Assembly: GCA_030624945.1 (NCBI GenBank)
Contig: JAUXJB010000079.1
Coordinates: forward strand, 1 to 7,173
DNA from: Deltaproteobacteria bacterium
Lineage (GTDB): Bacteria; Myxococcota_A; UBA9160; SZUA-336
Length of the DNA stretch: 7,173 nucleotides
Direction of reading: 5' to 3'
The first letter of the stretch is position 1. Every line of letters starts with the position of its first letter. A program made the position numbers and the translations under genes. Below, piece by piece: positions 1 to 6,225 of the stretch. A model generated the notes under the pieces. It saw nothing but the letters and a program-made list of their open reading frames with translations. It was not told where the DNA came from and did no database searches.

Positions 1-1
1 C

Positions 2-484
2 TACCTGTTCTTCGGGACCGTTCTGGAGAACATCCGCTACGCGGAGCCCGATGCGCCGGCAGACCAGGTCGTGGAGGCGGCCCGCGCGGCAAACGCCCAC
101 GACTTCATCTGCAAGCTCACCCACGGCTACGACACGTTGGTCGGGGAGCGGGGACAGACGCTGTCCGGAGGGGAGCGCCAGCGCATCTCGATCGCCAGGG
201 CGATCCTGCACAACCCGCGCATCCTGATCCTCGACGAGGCCACGAGCAGCGTCGATACCGAGACCGAGTGGAAGATCCAGGAGGCGCTGTCCAGGCTCGT
301 CGCGGGACGTACGGTCTTCGCGATCGCGCACCGGCTCTCCACGCTCAGGCGAGCTGACCGCCTGATCGTGATCGACGACGGGCGCATCGTCGAGTCGGGC
401 ACACATGCGGAGTTGCTGCGAAACCCACAGGGAACCTACACGAAGCTGCACACGATGCAGATCGAGCTGCACGAGGCCGTGTGA
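2..484 (+). CDS. ABC exporter ATPase/permease, C-terminal fragment (5' end outside window)
   Basis: This is the 3' part of an ABC transporter gene, 160 residues visible, open from the left edge. The visible part covers the second half of a nucleotide-binding domain of the exporter (ABCB/MsbA-like) type. Visible motifs, numbered from the first complete codon, are the ABC signature LSGGERQ (54-60), the Walker B strand ILILDE (74-79), the D-loop SSVD (82-85) and the switch His in AHRLST (His110). The segment YLFFGTVLENIRY at the start is what normally follows the Q-loop in exporters. Walker A, the Q-loop and any membrane domain lie upstream and cannot be seen. Catalytic residues in view are intact, so ATP hydrolysis should be possible. 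The TGA stop overlaps the earliest possible start (GTG 481) of the DUF1854 gene, which points to one operon. The substrate is not visible; the DUF1854 neighbour suggests the family I recall as cyanophycin-associated. Confidence 0.95.
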   Translation, partial: YLFFGTVLENIRYAEPDAPADQVVEAARAANAHDFICKLTHGYDTLVGERGQTLSGGERQRISIARAILHNPRILILDEATSSVDTETEWKIQEALSRLVAGRTVFAIAHRLSTLRRADRLIVIDDGRIVESGTHAELLRNPQGTYTKLHTMQIELHEAV

Positions 485-492
485 GCGGCCGG

Positions 493-498
493 AAGGAG
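493..498 (+). promoter_or_regulatory. Shine-Dalgarno AAGGAG deciding the DUF1854 start
   Basis: AAGGAG lies 6 bases before ATG 505, ideal spacing. It favours ATG 505 over the in-frame GTG at 481, which overlaps the ABC stop codon and has no comparable site close upstream. Confidence 0.7.
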
Positions 499-504
499 CC
501 GGAG

Positions 505-1026
505 ATGCTGAGCGCCGAGAAGGACGGAAATCTGCACGAGCGGGGCGCAGGGAGCCAGAGCGAACCCGCGGCCTCCCTGCGCCTCGAGCGGCGCGGCGAC
601 GGGAGACTCTGGGCGCTGGATGCCGGGCAGGCGCGGGCCGTCACGGTCTGCCGCTGCTTCCCGTGGTCGCAGCCCGGGCGCTTCATCTCCCTGCGCGACG
701 ACGACGAGGAAGTCGCGCTGGTACGCGACCTCGAGGAGCTCGACCCCGGTTCGCGCCAGGCGCTCGAGATCGCGCTGGCGGAGGCGGGCTTCGTGCTCGA
801 GATCGAGGAGCTGCTGGCAATCGACGAGGAGATCGAGATCCGCACCTGGAAGGTCCGGACCTGTACGGGCGAGCGCTCGTTCCAGACCCCGCGGGACGAG
901 TGGCCGCGCGAGGTGCCAGGCGGTGGCCTCATCATCCGGGACGTGGCTGGAGACCTCTTCTACGTCCCCGACCCCGAGGCCCTGGACAGCGCCAGCCAGC
1001 GCTTGCTCTGGCCCTTCGTGGACTAG
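505..1026 (+). CDS. DUF1854 family protein, partner of the ABC exporter
   Basis: This is a 173-residue soluble protein with no signal peptide or membrane segment. Residues about 35-172 match the DUF1854 pattern from memory: an R-x-F-P box (RCFP, 50-53), then ISLRDDDEE (61-69), an acidic DLEELD stretch (75-80), a helix ending in FVLEI (96-100), TWKV (114-117) leading into a strand, LIIRD (142-146), and a terminal ALD-S-x-x-LL box (159-168). The function of DUF1854 is not established. I recall it occurring next to an ABC exporter, including in loci with cyanophycin synthetase in betaproteobacteria, and the immediate ABC neighbour here agrees. ATG 505 is chosen for its strong ribosome site; GTG 481 would add eight residues and overlap the ABC stop. 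The first 30 residues are charged and poorly conserved-looking. A role as an accessory or regulatory subunit of the exporter is inference. Confidence 0.85.
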   Translation: MLSAEKDGNLHERGAGSQSEPAASLRLERRGDGRLWALDAGQARAVTVCRCFPWSQPGRFISLRDDDEEVALVRDLEELDPGSRQALEIALAEAGFVLEIEELLAIDEEIEIRTWKVRTCTGERSFQTPRDEWPREVPGGGLIIRDVAGDLFYVPDPEALDSASQRLLWPFVD

Positions 1027-1057
1027 TGTCTCACCAGGTGGACTAGCAACCCGAACC

Positions 1058-1078
1058 GAGCCGGGCTTCGGCCGGCTC
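1058..1078 (+). terminator. Hairpin after the DUF1854 gene, possible terminator without T-tract
   Basis: A perfect 7-bp stem (GAGCCGG / CCGGCTC) with a 7-base loop containing TTCG begins 31 bases after the DUF1854 stop codon. No T-run follows, so it is not a classical intrinsic terminator. It could be a Rho-related or RNA-stabilising structure. It lies in the 150-bp gap before the next gene, in which I see no convincing -35/-10 promoter. Confidence 0.35.
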
Positions 1079-1151
1079 ACGCCAAGCACGGACAGCGCCG
1101 CCGCGCCTTGCGCCGGCTTACACCTCCACGCCGATCTCTCCGATGCCCGAT

Positions 1152-1170
1152 GGGGGGGGATCCCCGGGGG
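1152..1170 (+). promoter_or_regulatory. G-rich translation initiation region of the membrane-fused spermidine-synthase-like gene
   Basis: A run of eight Gs (1152-1159) is followed by ATCCCC and five Gs (1166-1170). The second G-run sits 6 bases before ATG 1177 and is the only Shine-Dalgarno-like element available. The palindrome GGGGATCCCC (1156-1165) and the adjoining CCCCGGGG allow competing base pairings around the ribosome site. An alternative in-frame ATG lies at 1150, just before the G8 run. Confidence 0.4.
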
Positions 1171-1176
1171 ACTCGC

Positions 1177-3945
1177 ATGCGGACGGTCGCTGGCTCGGGA
1201 CTGGCTCGCGGAATCGCCCTCTTCCTCACCTTGCTGACGGGTTTCACCGGTCTGGTCTACGAGGTCACCTGGCAGAAGTACCTGGCCGCTCTGCTCGGCT
1301 CCGACAGCAAGGCTGTGGCGACCGTGCTCGGCATCTTCCTCGGGGGTCTCGCGGCTGGTTACGGGCTGTTTGGTCGGGTCGCGCGCGGACGCGTGCGTCG
1401 CGATCACCCCCGGCTGCTGCTGGTCTACGGGCTGATCGAGGGCGGGATCGGCGTGTACGCGCTCTGCTTCCCGCTGCTGTTTCAGGGCATACAGAGCATC
1501 TCGCTCTGGATCCCGCCCGGTCCGCCGGGAGTGTCGTTCGCGATCGACACGTTTCTCTGCACGCTCCTGATCGGTCCACCCGCCGTGCTCATGGGTGGGA
1601 CCATCCCGCTCCTGACCCAGGCGCTCGCCCGCAACCTCGAGGACGCCACGAGCCTGCACGCGCTCGTGTACGGCTTCAACACCGCGGGCGCGTTCGCAGG
1701 TGCACTGTGCGCGGGCTTCTTCCTGATCCCCTGGCTGGGACTCGGGGGTGTGATGGCCTCTATGGCGCTCGTGAACCTCGCCGCCGGCGGAGTCTTCCTC
1801 GCTCTCGATCACGCGGCGAGCGAGGGCCGGAGCCCGTCGGATTCGCAGCTCGCCGCGTCTCTCAACGCTCCGGCGGGACTTGCGGTCTGCGCGGCCGTCG
1901 CCCTTCTCTCCGGTTTCGCCATGATGACGATTCAGACCATCCTGAATCGCGTCGGTGCACTGGCCCTCGGCGCTTCACAGTTCACGTTCTCGATGGTGGT
2001 GGCGACGTTCGTGCTCTGCATCGCTCTGGGCAGCTTCGGCGTCTCCGCATTGCGTCGGATCCCCACGAGCCTGCTACCGGCCTCGCAGTGGCTACTGGTC
2101 GCGATCTTGCTCTTGCTCTACCCCTTGATCGCGGACGCGCCGTACTGGGGACACTGGCTGCGCAGCGGCTTCGGCAACGAAGAGCGGAACTTCTACCCCT
2201 ACTACCTCGCCGTCTTCGCGGGCATCCTGGCCGTCTCTCTGGCTCCACTCGCGCTCTCCGGAGCCACCCTTCCGCTGCTCTTCCACCATCTGCGCCGCAC
2301 GACGGACGAACTCGGAAGCGCGGCCGGCCGGCTCTACAGCTGGAACACCGTGGGGTCGTTGCTGGGAGCGCTCCTCGGCGGTTACGCCTTCCTGTTCTGG
2401 CTGGACCTGCACCAGATCTACTGGCTCGCCACGATCGCGCTGGCGGTGGGGGCCGCACTCATCACGGTCCGGGTCTTTCCGGCGGCGAGAGCCCTGGCGG
2501 GCGCGGGGCTGGCGCTCTCGCTGCTCGTCGTCGGGCTCCAGCCCGCCTGGTCGCCCTACAAGCTCTCCGCCGGGCTCTTCCGCAATCGCACGGCGTTGCC
2601 GTACTCCCATGAGGGACCGGAGCGCTTCTTTGAAGAGCACCGCAAGCTTCGAACGGGCGACTACGTCGCCTACTACAACGACGATCCATCCGCCTCCGTC
2701 GCCGTGTTTCGCTATCCCGATTCGAGCGGTGTGACGGTCACGGCCATCATCAACAACGGCAAGTCGGACGGCAACGTGCCCGGGGACTACATCACCATGT
2801 CGATGGCCGGCCTCCTGCCCGCCCTCCTGGCGCGGAGCCCCGAGCGGGCCTTCGTCATCGGCTACGGAACGGGAGTCACCGTTGCCGAGCTCGGGGCACT
2901 CGACTCGATCGAAGAGGTGGTCGTCGCCGAGATCTCTGTTGGCGTGATGGAAGCGGCTCCTTACTTCGACTCCTACGCGTGGGCGGCCGGCAGCCCCAAG
3001 ACCCGGATCATCGTCGGCGACGCCTATCGGGCCCTCCTTCGCAGCCACGGCAACTACGACCTGATCGTGTCCGAGCCGAGCAATCCCTGGGTGACGGGCG
3101 TCGAGATGCTCTTCAGCCGCGAGTTCCTCGAGGCCGCACGCGCGCGGCTATCGCCGGGAGGCGTCTACCTGCAGTGGTTCCACACCTACGAGACGGACTC
3201 GCGGACCGTCGGCATCGTGCTGAAGACGTTTCGCGAGGTCTTCTCGCAAGTCGCGGTCTGGTACTCACAGCGGGGCGATCTCATGGTTCTCGGGTTCCGC
3301 GACCCCGACGTTCGGATCGACCTCGACGAGCTCGAGGCGCGCTGGTCGCGACAGGACTACTCCGAGGCCTTCCGCCGCATCCGGATAGACTCTCTGCCGG
3401 AGCTGCTCGCGCACGAGCTTCTGCCCCTGTCCGTCGTGCACGAGGCAGAACTGCCCGACGAGATCCACACCCTCACGCACCCCATCCTGAGTCATCGAGC
3501 GGCGCGCGCCTTCTTCGCGCCCCAGAACTCGGCATCGCTACTCGTAGAGCTCACACCGGAGGTGAGGAGGGCCGGGGCGGAGAACTCGCTTCTGCGCCGC
3601 TACCACGAACACCGGGGCGGAACGCTCTCGGATACCGATCGCCTGAGCATTCTCGGCGAGACCTGCGCGTACCGTGACGCGCTCTGCGCGACGCTGTTCG
3701 CGCACTGGCTGCACGAGGAGCCGGATTCGCCCGTGCTCGCCCAGGCGCTCGCCACCGCTCGGCGCCTGCGAGTCGGGGCCTCCCTCAAACCCCGGATCCT
3801 CGACCTCCTGCGTCAGCTCTACGAGGACGGCGAGCTCGTGAGCGACTTCGACGCGGCCGACCGACGCACGATCTACCAGCGCGCGTACCACCACGCCGCC
3901 CCCTTCACACGTGAGCCGCGCCAAGCACCACCACCCAGCAGCTGA
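1177..3945 (+). CDS. Membrane-fused (MFS-like) spermidine-synthase-fold protein
   Basis: This is a 922-residue fusion. Residues about 12-212 and 234-435 form two related halves of roughly six transmembrane helices each. A probable thirteenth helix follows at about 438-454. A spermidine-synthase-type domain follows: its N-terminal strand region has NDDPSASVAVF (from 501) and NNGKSDGN (526-533). The Rossmann part has GYGTG (562-566), an acidic strand end at Glu585, VGD (613-615) and EPSNPW (633-638). The tail to 922 is helical, with HTLTHP (764-769) in the place where relatives usually have an NTDD-like motif. Canonical aminopropyltransferases have GGGDG and a DSSDP-type loop with catalytic Asp; here these read GYGTG and SEPSNP, so classic spermidine synthesis is doubtful. 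Fused MFS/spermidine synthase proteins of this plan are widespread and mostly uncharacterised. ATG 1177 is chosen because the membrane-type N-terminus begins directly after it; ATG 1150 (nine residues longer) is possible. No cognate speD-like gene is nearby. Confidence 0.9.
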   Translation: MRTVAGSGLARGIALFLTLLTGFTGLVYEVTWQKYLAALLGSDSKAVATVLGIFLGGLAAGYGLFGRVARGRVRRDHPRLLLVYGLIEGGIGVYALCFPLLFQGIQSISLWIPPGPPGVSFAIDTFLCTLLIGPPAVLMGGTIPLLTQALARNLEDATSLHALVYGFNTAGAFAGALCAGFFLIPWLGLGGVMASMALVNLAAGGVFLALDHAASEGRSPSDSQLAASLNAPAGLAVCAAVALLSGFAMMTIQTILNRVGALALGASQFTFSMVVATFVLCIALGSFGVSALRRIPTSLLPASQWLLVAILLLLYPLIADAPYWGHWLRSGFGNEERNFYPYYLAVFAGILAVSLAPLALSGATLPLLFHHLRRTTDELGSAAGRLYSWNTVGSLLGALLGGYAFLFWLDLHQIYWLATIALAVGAALITVRVFPAARALAGAGLALSLLVVGLQPAWSPYKLSAGLFRNRTALPYSHEGPERFFEEHRKLRTGDYVAYYNDDPSASVAVFRYPDSSGVTVTAIINNGKSDGNVPGDYITMSMAGLLPALLARSPERAFVIGYGTGVTVAELGALDSIEEVVVAEISVGVMEAAPYFDSYAWAAGSPKTRIIVGDAYRALLRSHGNYDLIVSEPSNPWVTGVEMLFSREFLEAARARLSPGGVYLQWFHTYETDSRTVGIVLKTFREVFSQVAVWYSQRGDLMVLGFRDPDVRIDLDELEARWSRQDYSEAFRRIRIDSLPELLAHELLPLSVVHEAELPDEIHTLTHPILSHRAARAFFAPQNSASLLVELTPEVRRAGAENSLLRRYHEHRGGTLSDTDRLSILGETCAYRDALCATLFAHWLHEEPDSPVLAQALATARRLRVGASLKPRILDLLRQLYEDGELVSDFDAADRRTIYQRAYHHAAPFTREPRQAPPPSS

Positions 3946-3978
3946 CCACAGCGCGCACCCGGTTCAGCGCAAGCAAGC

Positions 3979-3998
3979 CGCGCCTGCGGTGCGGCGCG
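3979..3998. other. Hairpin in the convergent intergenic region
   Basis: A 6-bp perfect stem CGCGCC / GGCGCG with an 8-base loop lies between two convergent genes; a second small hairpin, AGGCC-GTG-GGCCT, follows at 4005-4017. Neither has a T-tract on either strand. Their position fits a shared transcript end, but GC-rich sequence makes short stems common by chance. The rest of the 130-bp gap (3946-4075) shows only short GC-rich repeats. Confidence 0.3.
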
Positions 3999-4075
3999 CA
4001 GCGAAGGCCGTGGGCCTGAGCGGAGTGCGCGCGGGCTGCGTAGCAGTGCGCGAAGCGAAGCCGTCCGCGCCCGAT

Positions 4076-4693
4076 TTAGCGCAAGGCCTGCAGGGCGCTG
4101 GAGAGCTCGGGGAGACCGCCTTGGGCGAAGAAGTGGTCGGCTTGCGGAATGACGTCGACGCGCACGTTGGGCAGGCACGAGAAGAGCTCCGAGAGCTGGT
4201 CCGCGGGGGCGAAATCGTCGTGCATACCCGCGAGCACGCGGATCGGTCCCTCGAAGCGCTCGATGTCGAGCGAGCGGATCATCTCGATGGGAGGCGCAAC
4301 CAGGACCAGATCGGAGAGGCGGTCGTCTCGCAGTGCCAGTCGCAGCGCGATCGCAGCCCCGAACGAGTAGCCGCCGGCCGTGACCGGCGCGCCCACCGTC
4401 GCGACGACGTGCTGGATCGCCGCGAGGCAGTCTCGCTCCGCCACTCCGGGATCCAAAGTTGCCACTCCCTGGCTCGCGCCCACTCCGCGCCAGTTGAAGC
4501 GCAGGGATGGGCAGCCCATCTGGTAGAGGGCGTAGGCGATCTCGTTCACCACGGGGTTCTCTAAGCTTCCGCCGTAGAGGGGGTGGGGCGGGGCCACGAC
4601 GGCACCCCGCCCGCTGCCGCTCTGCCACACCCCTTCGAGCACCATTCCCTCGTCCTCGATCGGGACCGCGACCATGAGCTCTCTCCAGGCCAT
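4076..4693 (-). CDS. Alpha/beta hydrolase, COG2945-like small serine hydrolase
   Basis: This is a 205-residue cytoplasmic alpha/beta hydrolase. Visible features are PPHPLYGGSLENPVV (35-49), which resembles the oxyanion-region segment typical of this small-hydrolase group, and RFNWRGVGAS (65-74). The nucleophile elbow is GYSFG with Ser110. The probable acid is Asp159 in HDDFAP, and the catalytic His is His187 in ADHFF. The triad is therefore complete and the length is normal for the group. The physiological substrate is unknown for most members; an esterase or acyl-hydrolase activity is the family expectation. ATG 4693 is chosen because AGGA lies 8 bases upstream; a second in-frame ATG at 4675 would remove six residues. 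It begins 17 bp after the stop of the M3-like gene on the same strand, so the two are probably co-transcribed. The reading frame stays open far upstream, but that is antisense shadow of the M3-like gene. Confidence 0.9.
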   Translation of the reverse strand: MAWRELMVAVPIEDEGMVLEGVWQSGSGRGAVVAPPHPLYGGSLENPVVNEIAYALYQMGCPSLRFNWRGVGASQGVATLDPGVAERDCLAAIQHVVATVGAPVTAGGYSFGAAIALRLALRDDRLSDLVLVAPPIEMIRSLDIERFEGPIRVLAGMHDDFAPADQLSELFSCLPNVRVDVIPQADHFFAQGGLPELSSALQALR

Positions 4694-4701
4694 CGCGGCG
4701 A

Positions 4702-4705
4702 TCCT
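4702..4705 (-). promoter_or_regulatory. Ribosome binding site of the alpha/beta hydrolase gene
   Basis: On the minus strand AGGA sits 8 bases before ATG 4693, inside the 17-bp gap after the M3-like gene. It supports this start and translation from a shared transcript. Confidence 0.55.
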
Positions 4706-4710
4706 AGCAC

Positions 4711-6192
4711 TCAGAGGTGGAGGCAGGTCTCGATCAGGGGGTCGATGGCGAGCGTGCCAAGGCCGAGCTCGGAGGCGATCTCCTCCGCGCTGTAGGTCGC
4801 CCCCGTGTTCCAGAGCTCCTTCAGCAGAGCACCCGCTGCGCGCTCGCGCCAGAAGCGCCTTCCGAAGCGCTCGCGCAGAAGCTCCGACAGCTGGGCCTCG
4901 AGGCACCAGCCTCTGAGCCTGTCGACACTCGCAAGTGTCGAGCCGGCAGCGATCAGGTAACCCTCCGGCCCCCATCGGCAGCCGGTCGCCTCCTCGAGCT
5001 CCGCCTGGTAGAGCGCGGCGAGGCCGCCGGGATCCGCCTCGCCCTCGAGCGAAGCGAGCTCGAGCTCGAAGCGCACCATGGCCGCGCAGCGGCGAAGCAT
5101 CGCGCAGCGGCGAAGTCGGATGTCGGGGGCATAGCTCTCCGCACGCGCCGCCGGTGGACCCATCGCGATCCACTCCGGATCCGCAAGCCTCGAGCTGAGC
5201 AGCGCTCCCCAAGCCTCCTCGAGCGCTGCATCGGCACCGCTGCGCCGCTCGACCGGCAGCTCCGGGGACGTGAACAGGTAGCCGAGTGCGCGACCGGCCT
5301 CGTGCAGAAAGCCGGCGTAGGCGGGCACTCCGGGCCGTGGCCAGGCCACCAGAAAGACCTCGTGCGGCGGCCGCGGAGCCGCACAGAACGCGGCCAACTG
5401 CTTCCCCACTCGCTCGGCCCGGTCGATCGACAGACCGGGAAGCTGGCCCATGCGAATCGCCATTCCTTCCAGCGTAAAATCCAGCGTAGCCGCGAGCTTT
5501 GCCGCGGGGAACAGCGCGTCGTAGTCCGAGAGCCGCTCGACCCGTGCCACGTCTCCGCGGTGCGCCGTCTCGGGGGCTACGCCGATGGCTGCGAGGGCCC
5601 TCGGCAAGCCGTCGCGGTACACCGACTCGGTCGCCGCCAAGAGCCGTGTGGCAAATTCTCGCCACATCTCGTAGTCGAGTTTGGGCCGACGCGCCTCGGC
5701 CCACGCGCGCGGGCTCGCGTACCCGAGCCCGGCGAGCAACTCGCCGCGCGCGCCGAAGAGCTCTTCGCGCAACGGGTTGAGCTCCGACCAGGCCCGATCG
5801 AGCGCGAGCTGGGTTCCGGTTCTCCGGGAGGCCTCCGCCTCCTCGGCTATTGCCGCTTCCCACTCGCGGACGCGCGCTTCCCGGCTCCCGACCCGCGCGC
5901 TCTGCCGACGCTCGCGCTCCCACAGCCCGAGCTCAAGCTCGCGCAGGCGACTCGCGAGGCAGGCATCCTGCACGGCATTCCGCAGGCGGCGGAGCCGGTC
6001 GCGTGTACTCTCGAAGCTGGCCGCCGCGAGCGCTCGGGTGAGCTCGTCGAGGCCCTCGCCCGAGGTCACGTCGTCGAAGTCCTCGTCGATGCGCGCGAGC
6101 TCGGGCGCGGCACGTCGACCGGAACGATACAGAATGAGCTCTCGCTCGCGGGCCTCGAGATACTCCTCGTACCGGCTGCGCACGTCTGTCAT
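4711..6192 (-). CDS. M3-peptidase-like protein with degenerate zinc site (HEAGR)
   Basis: This is a 493-residue, mostly helical soluble protein with no signal peptide. Residues 1-150 are charged and coiled-coil-like. The C-terminal half resembles M3 (oligoendopeptidase-type) metallopeptidases: AAFCAAPRPPHEVFLV (267-282) precedes FLHEAGRALGYLF (295-307), and the downstream helix contains Glu326. In M3 enzymes the zinc site is HExxH plus a Glu 29 residues after the first His (recalled from thimet oligopeptidase). Here His297, Glu298 and Glu326 fit exactly, but the second His is Arg301, encoded CGC, one transition from CAC. The family I recall has HEAGH here followed by a similar LP-E-R stretch, and this protein keeps the flanks. 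It may therefore be a non-catalytic relative or have altered metal binding. An 18-bp duplication gives LRRCAM-LRRCAA (360-371). No strong Shine-Dalgarno precedes ATG 6192. It is followed by the hydrolase gene. Confidence 0.75.
   Translation of the reverse strand: MTDVRSRYEEYLEARERELILYRSGRRAAPELARIDEDFDDVTSGEGLDELTRALAAASFESTRDRLRRLRNAVQDACLASRLRELELGLWERERRQSARVGSREARVREWEAAIAEEAEASRRTGTQLALDRAWSELNPLREELFGARGELLAGLGYASPRAWAEARRPKLDYEMWREFATRLLAATESVYRDGLPRALAAIGVAPETAHRGDVARVERLSDYDALFPAAKLAATLDFTLEGMAIRMGQLPGLSIDRAERVGKQLAAFCAAPRPPHEVFLVAWPRPGVPAYAGFLHEAGRALGYLFTSPELPVERRSGADAALEEAWGALLSSRLADPEWIAMGPPAARAESYAPDIRLRRCAMLRRCAAMVRFELELASLEGEADPGGLAALYQAELEEATGCRWGPEGYLIAAGSTLASVDRLRGWCLEAQLSELLRERFGRRFWRERAAGALLKELWNTGATYSAEEIASELGLGTLAIDPLIETCLHL
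5083..5115. repeat. Tandem direct repeat, 15-bp units with 18-bp period
   Basis: CGCGCAGCGGCGAAG occurs at 5083-5097 and again at 5101-5115. The period of 18 keeps frame and duplicates six residues (LRRCA plus one) in the M3-like protein. Confidence 0.9.
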
Positions 6193-6225
6193 CCGCGCGA
6201 GATTCTAGGCTACTCTCGCGTCGGC

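Noticed and set aside
1108..1176. TTG 1108 as start of the membrane-fused protein
   Set aside because: It is a rare start codon without a ribosome site, and the added residues are Arg/Pro-rich and unlike a membrane-protein N-terminus.
436..1812. Long minus-strand frame opposite DUF1854 and the start of the membrane protein (458 codons)
   Set aside because: It is a high-GC antisense shadow; the plus-strand frames carry recognisable DUF1854 and membrane-protein sequence.
2092..3048. Minus-strand frame of 318 codons inside the spermidine-synthase fusion
   Set aside because: It is antisense to clearly conserved Rossmann and membrane motifs, and its composition is Arg/Gly/Asp-rich without domain features.
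5041..5080. GAGC/GAAGC-rich stretch as a possible regulatory repeat
   Set aside because: It encodes a Glu/Leu-rich helix of the M3-like protein; the repetitiveness follows from GAG/CTC codon use.
4694..5923. Minus-strand frame open upstream of the hydrolase, giving a possible 615-residue protein
   Set aside because: It overlaps the M3-like gene in another frame on the same strand and is Arg/Ala-rich low-complexity translation. The hydrolase fold starts at ATG 4693 with its own ribosome site.
4717..6225. Plus-strand frame open continuously upstream of the LLM oxidoreductase start, giving a possible 806-residue protein
   Set aside because: The upstream part is antisense to the M3-like gene, has an Arg/Pro/Gly-rich composition and matches no family. 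The recognisable domain begins at ATG 6226.
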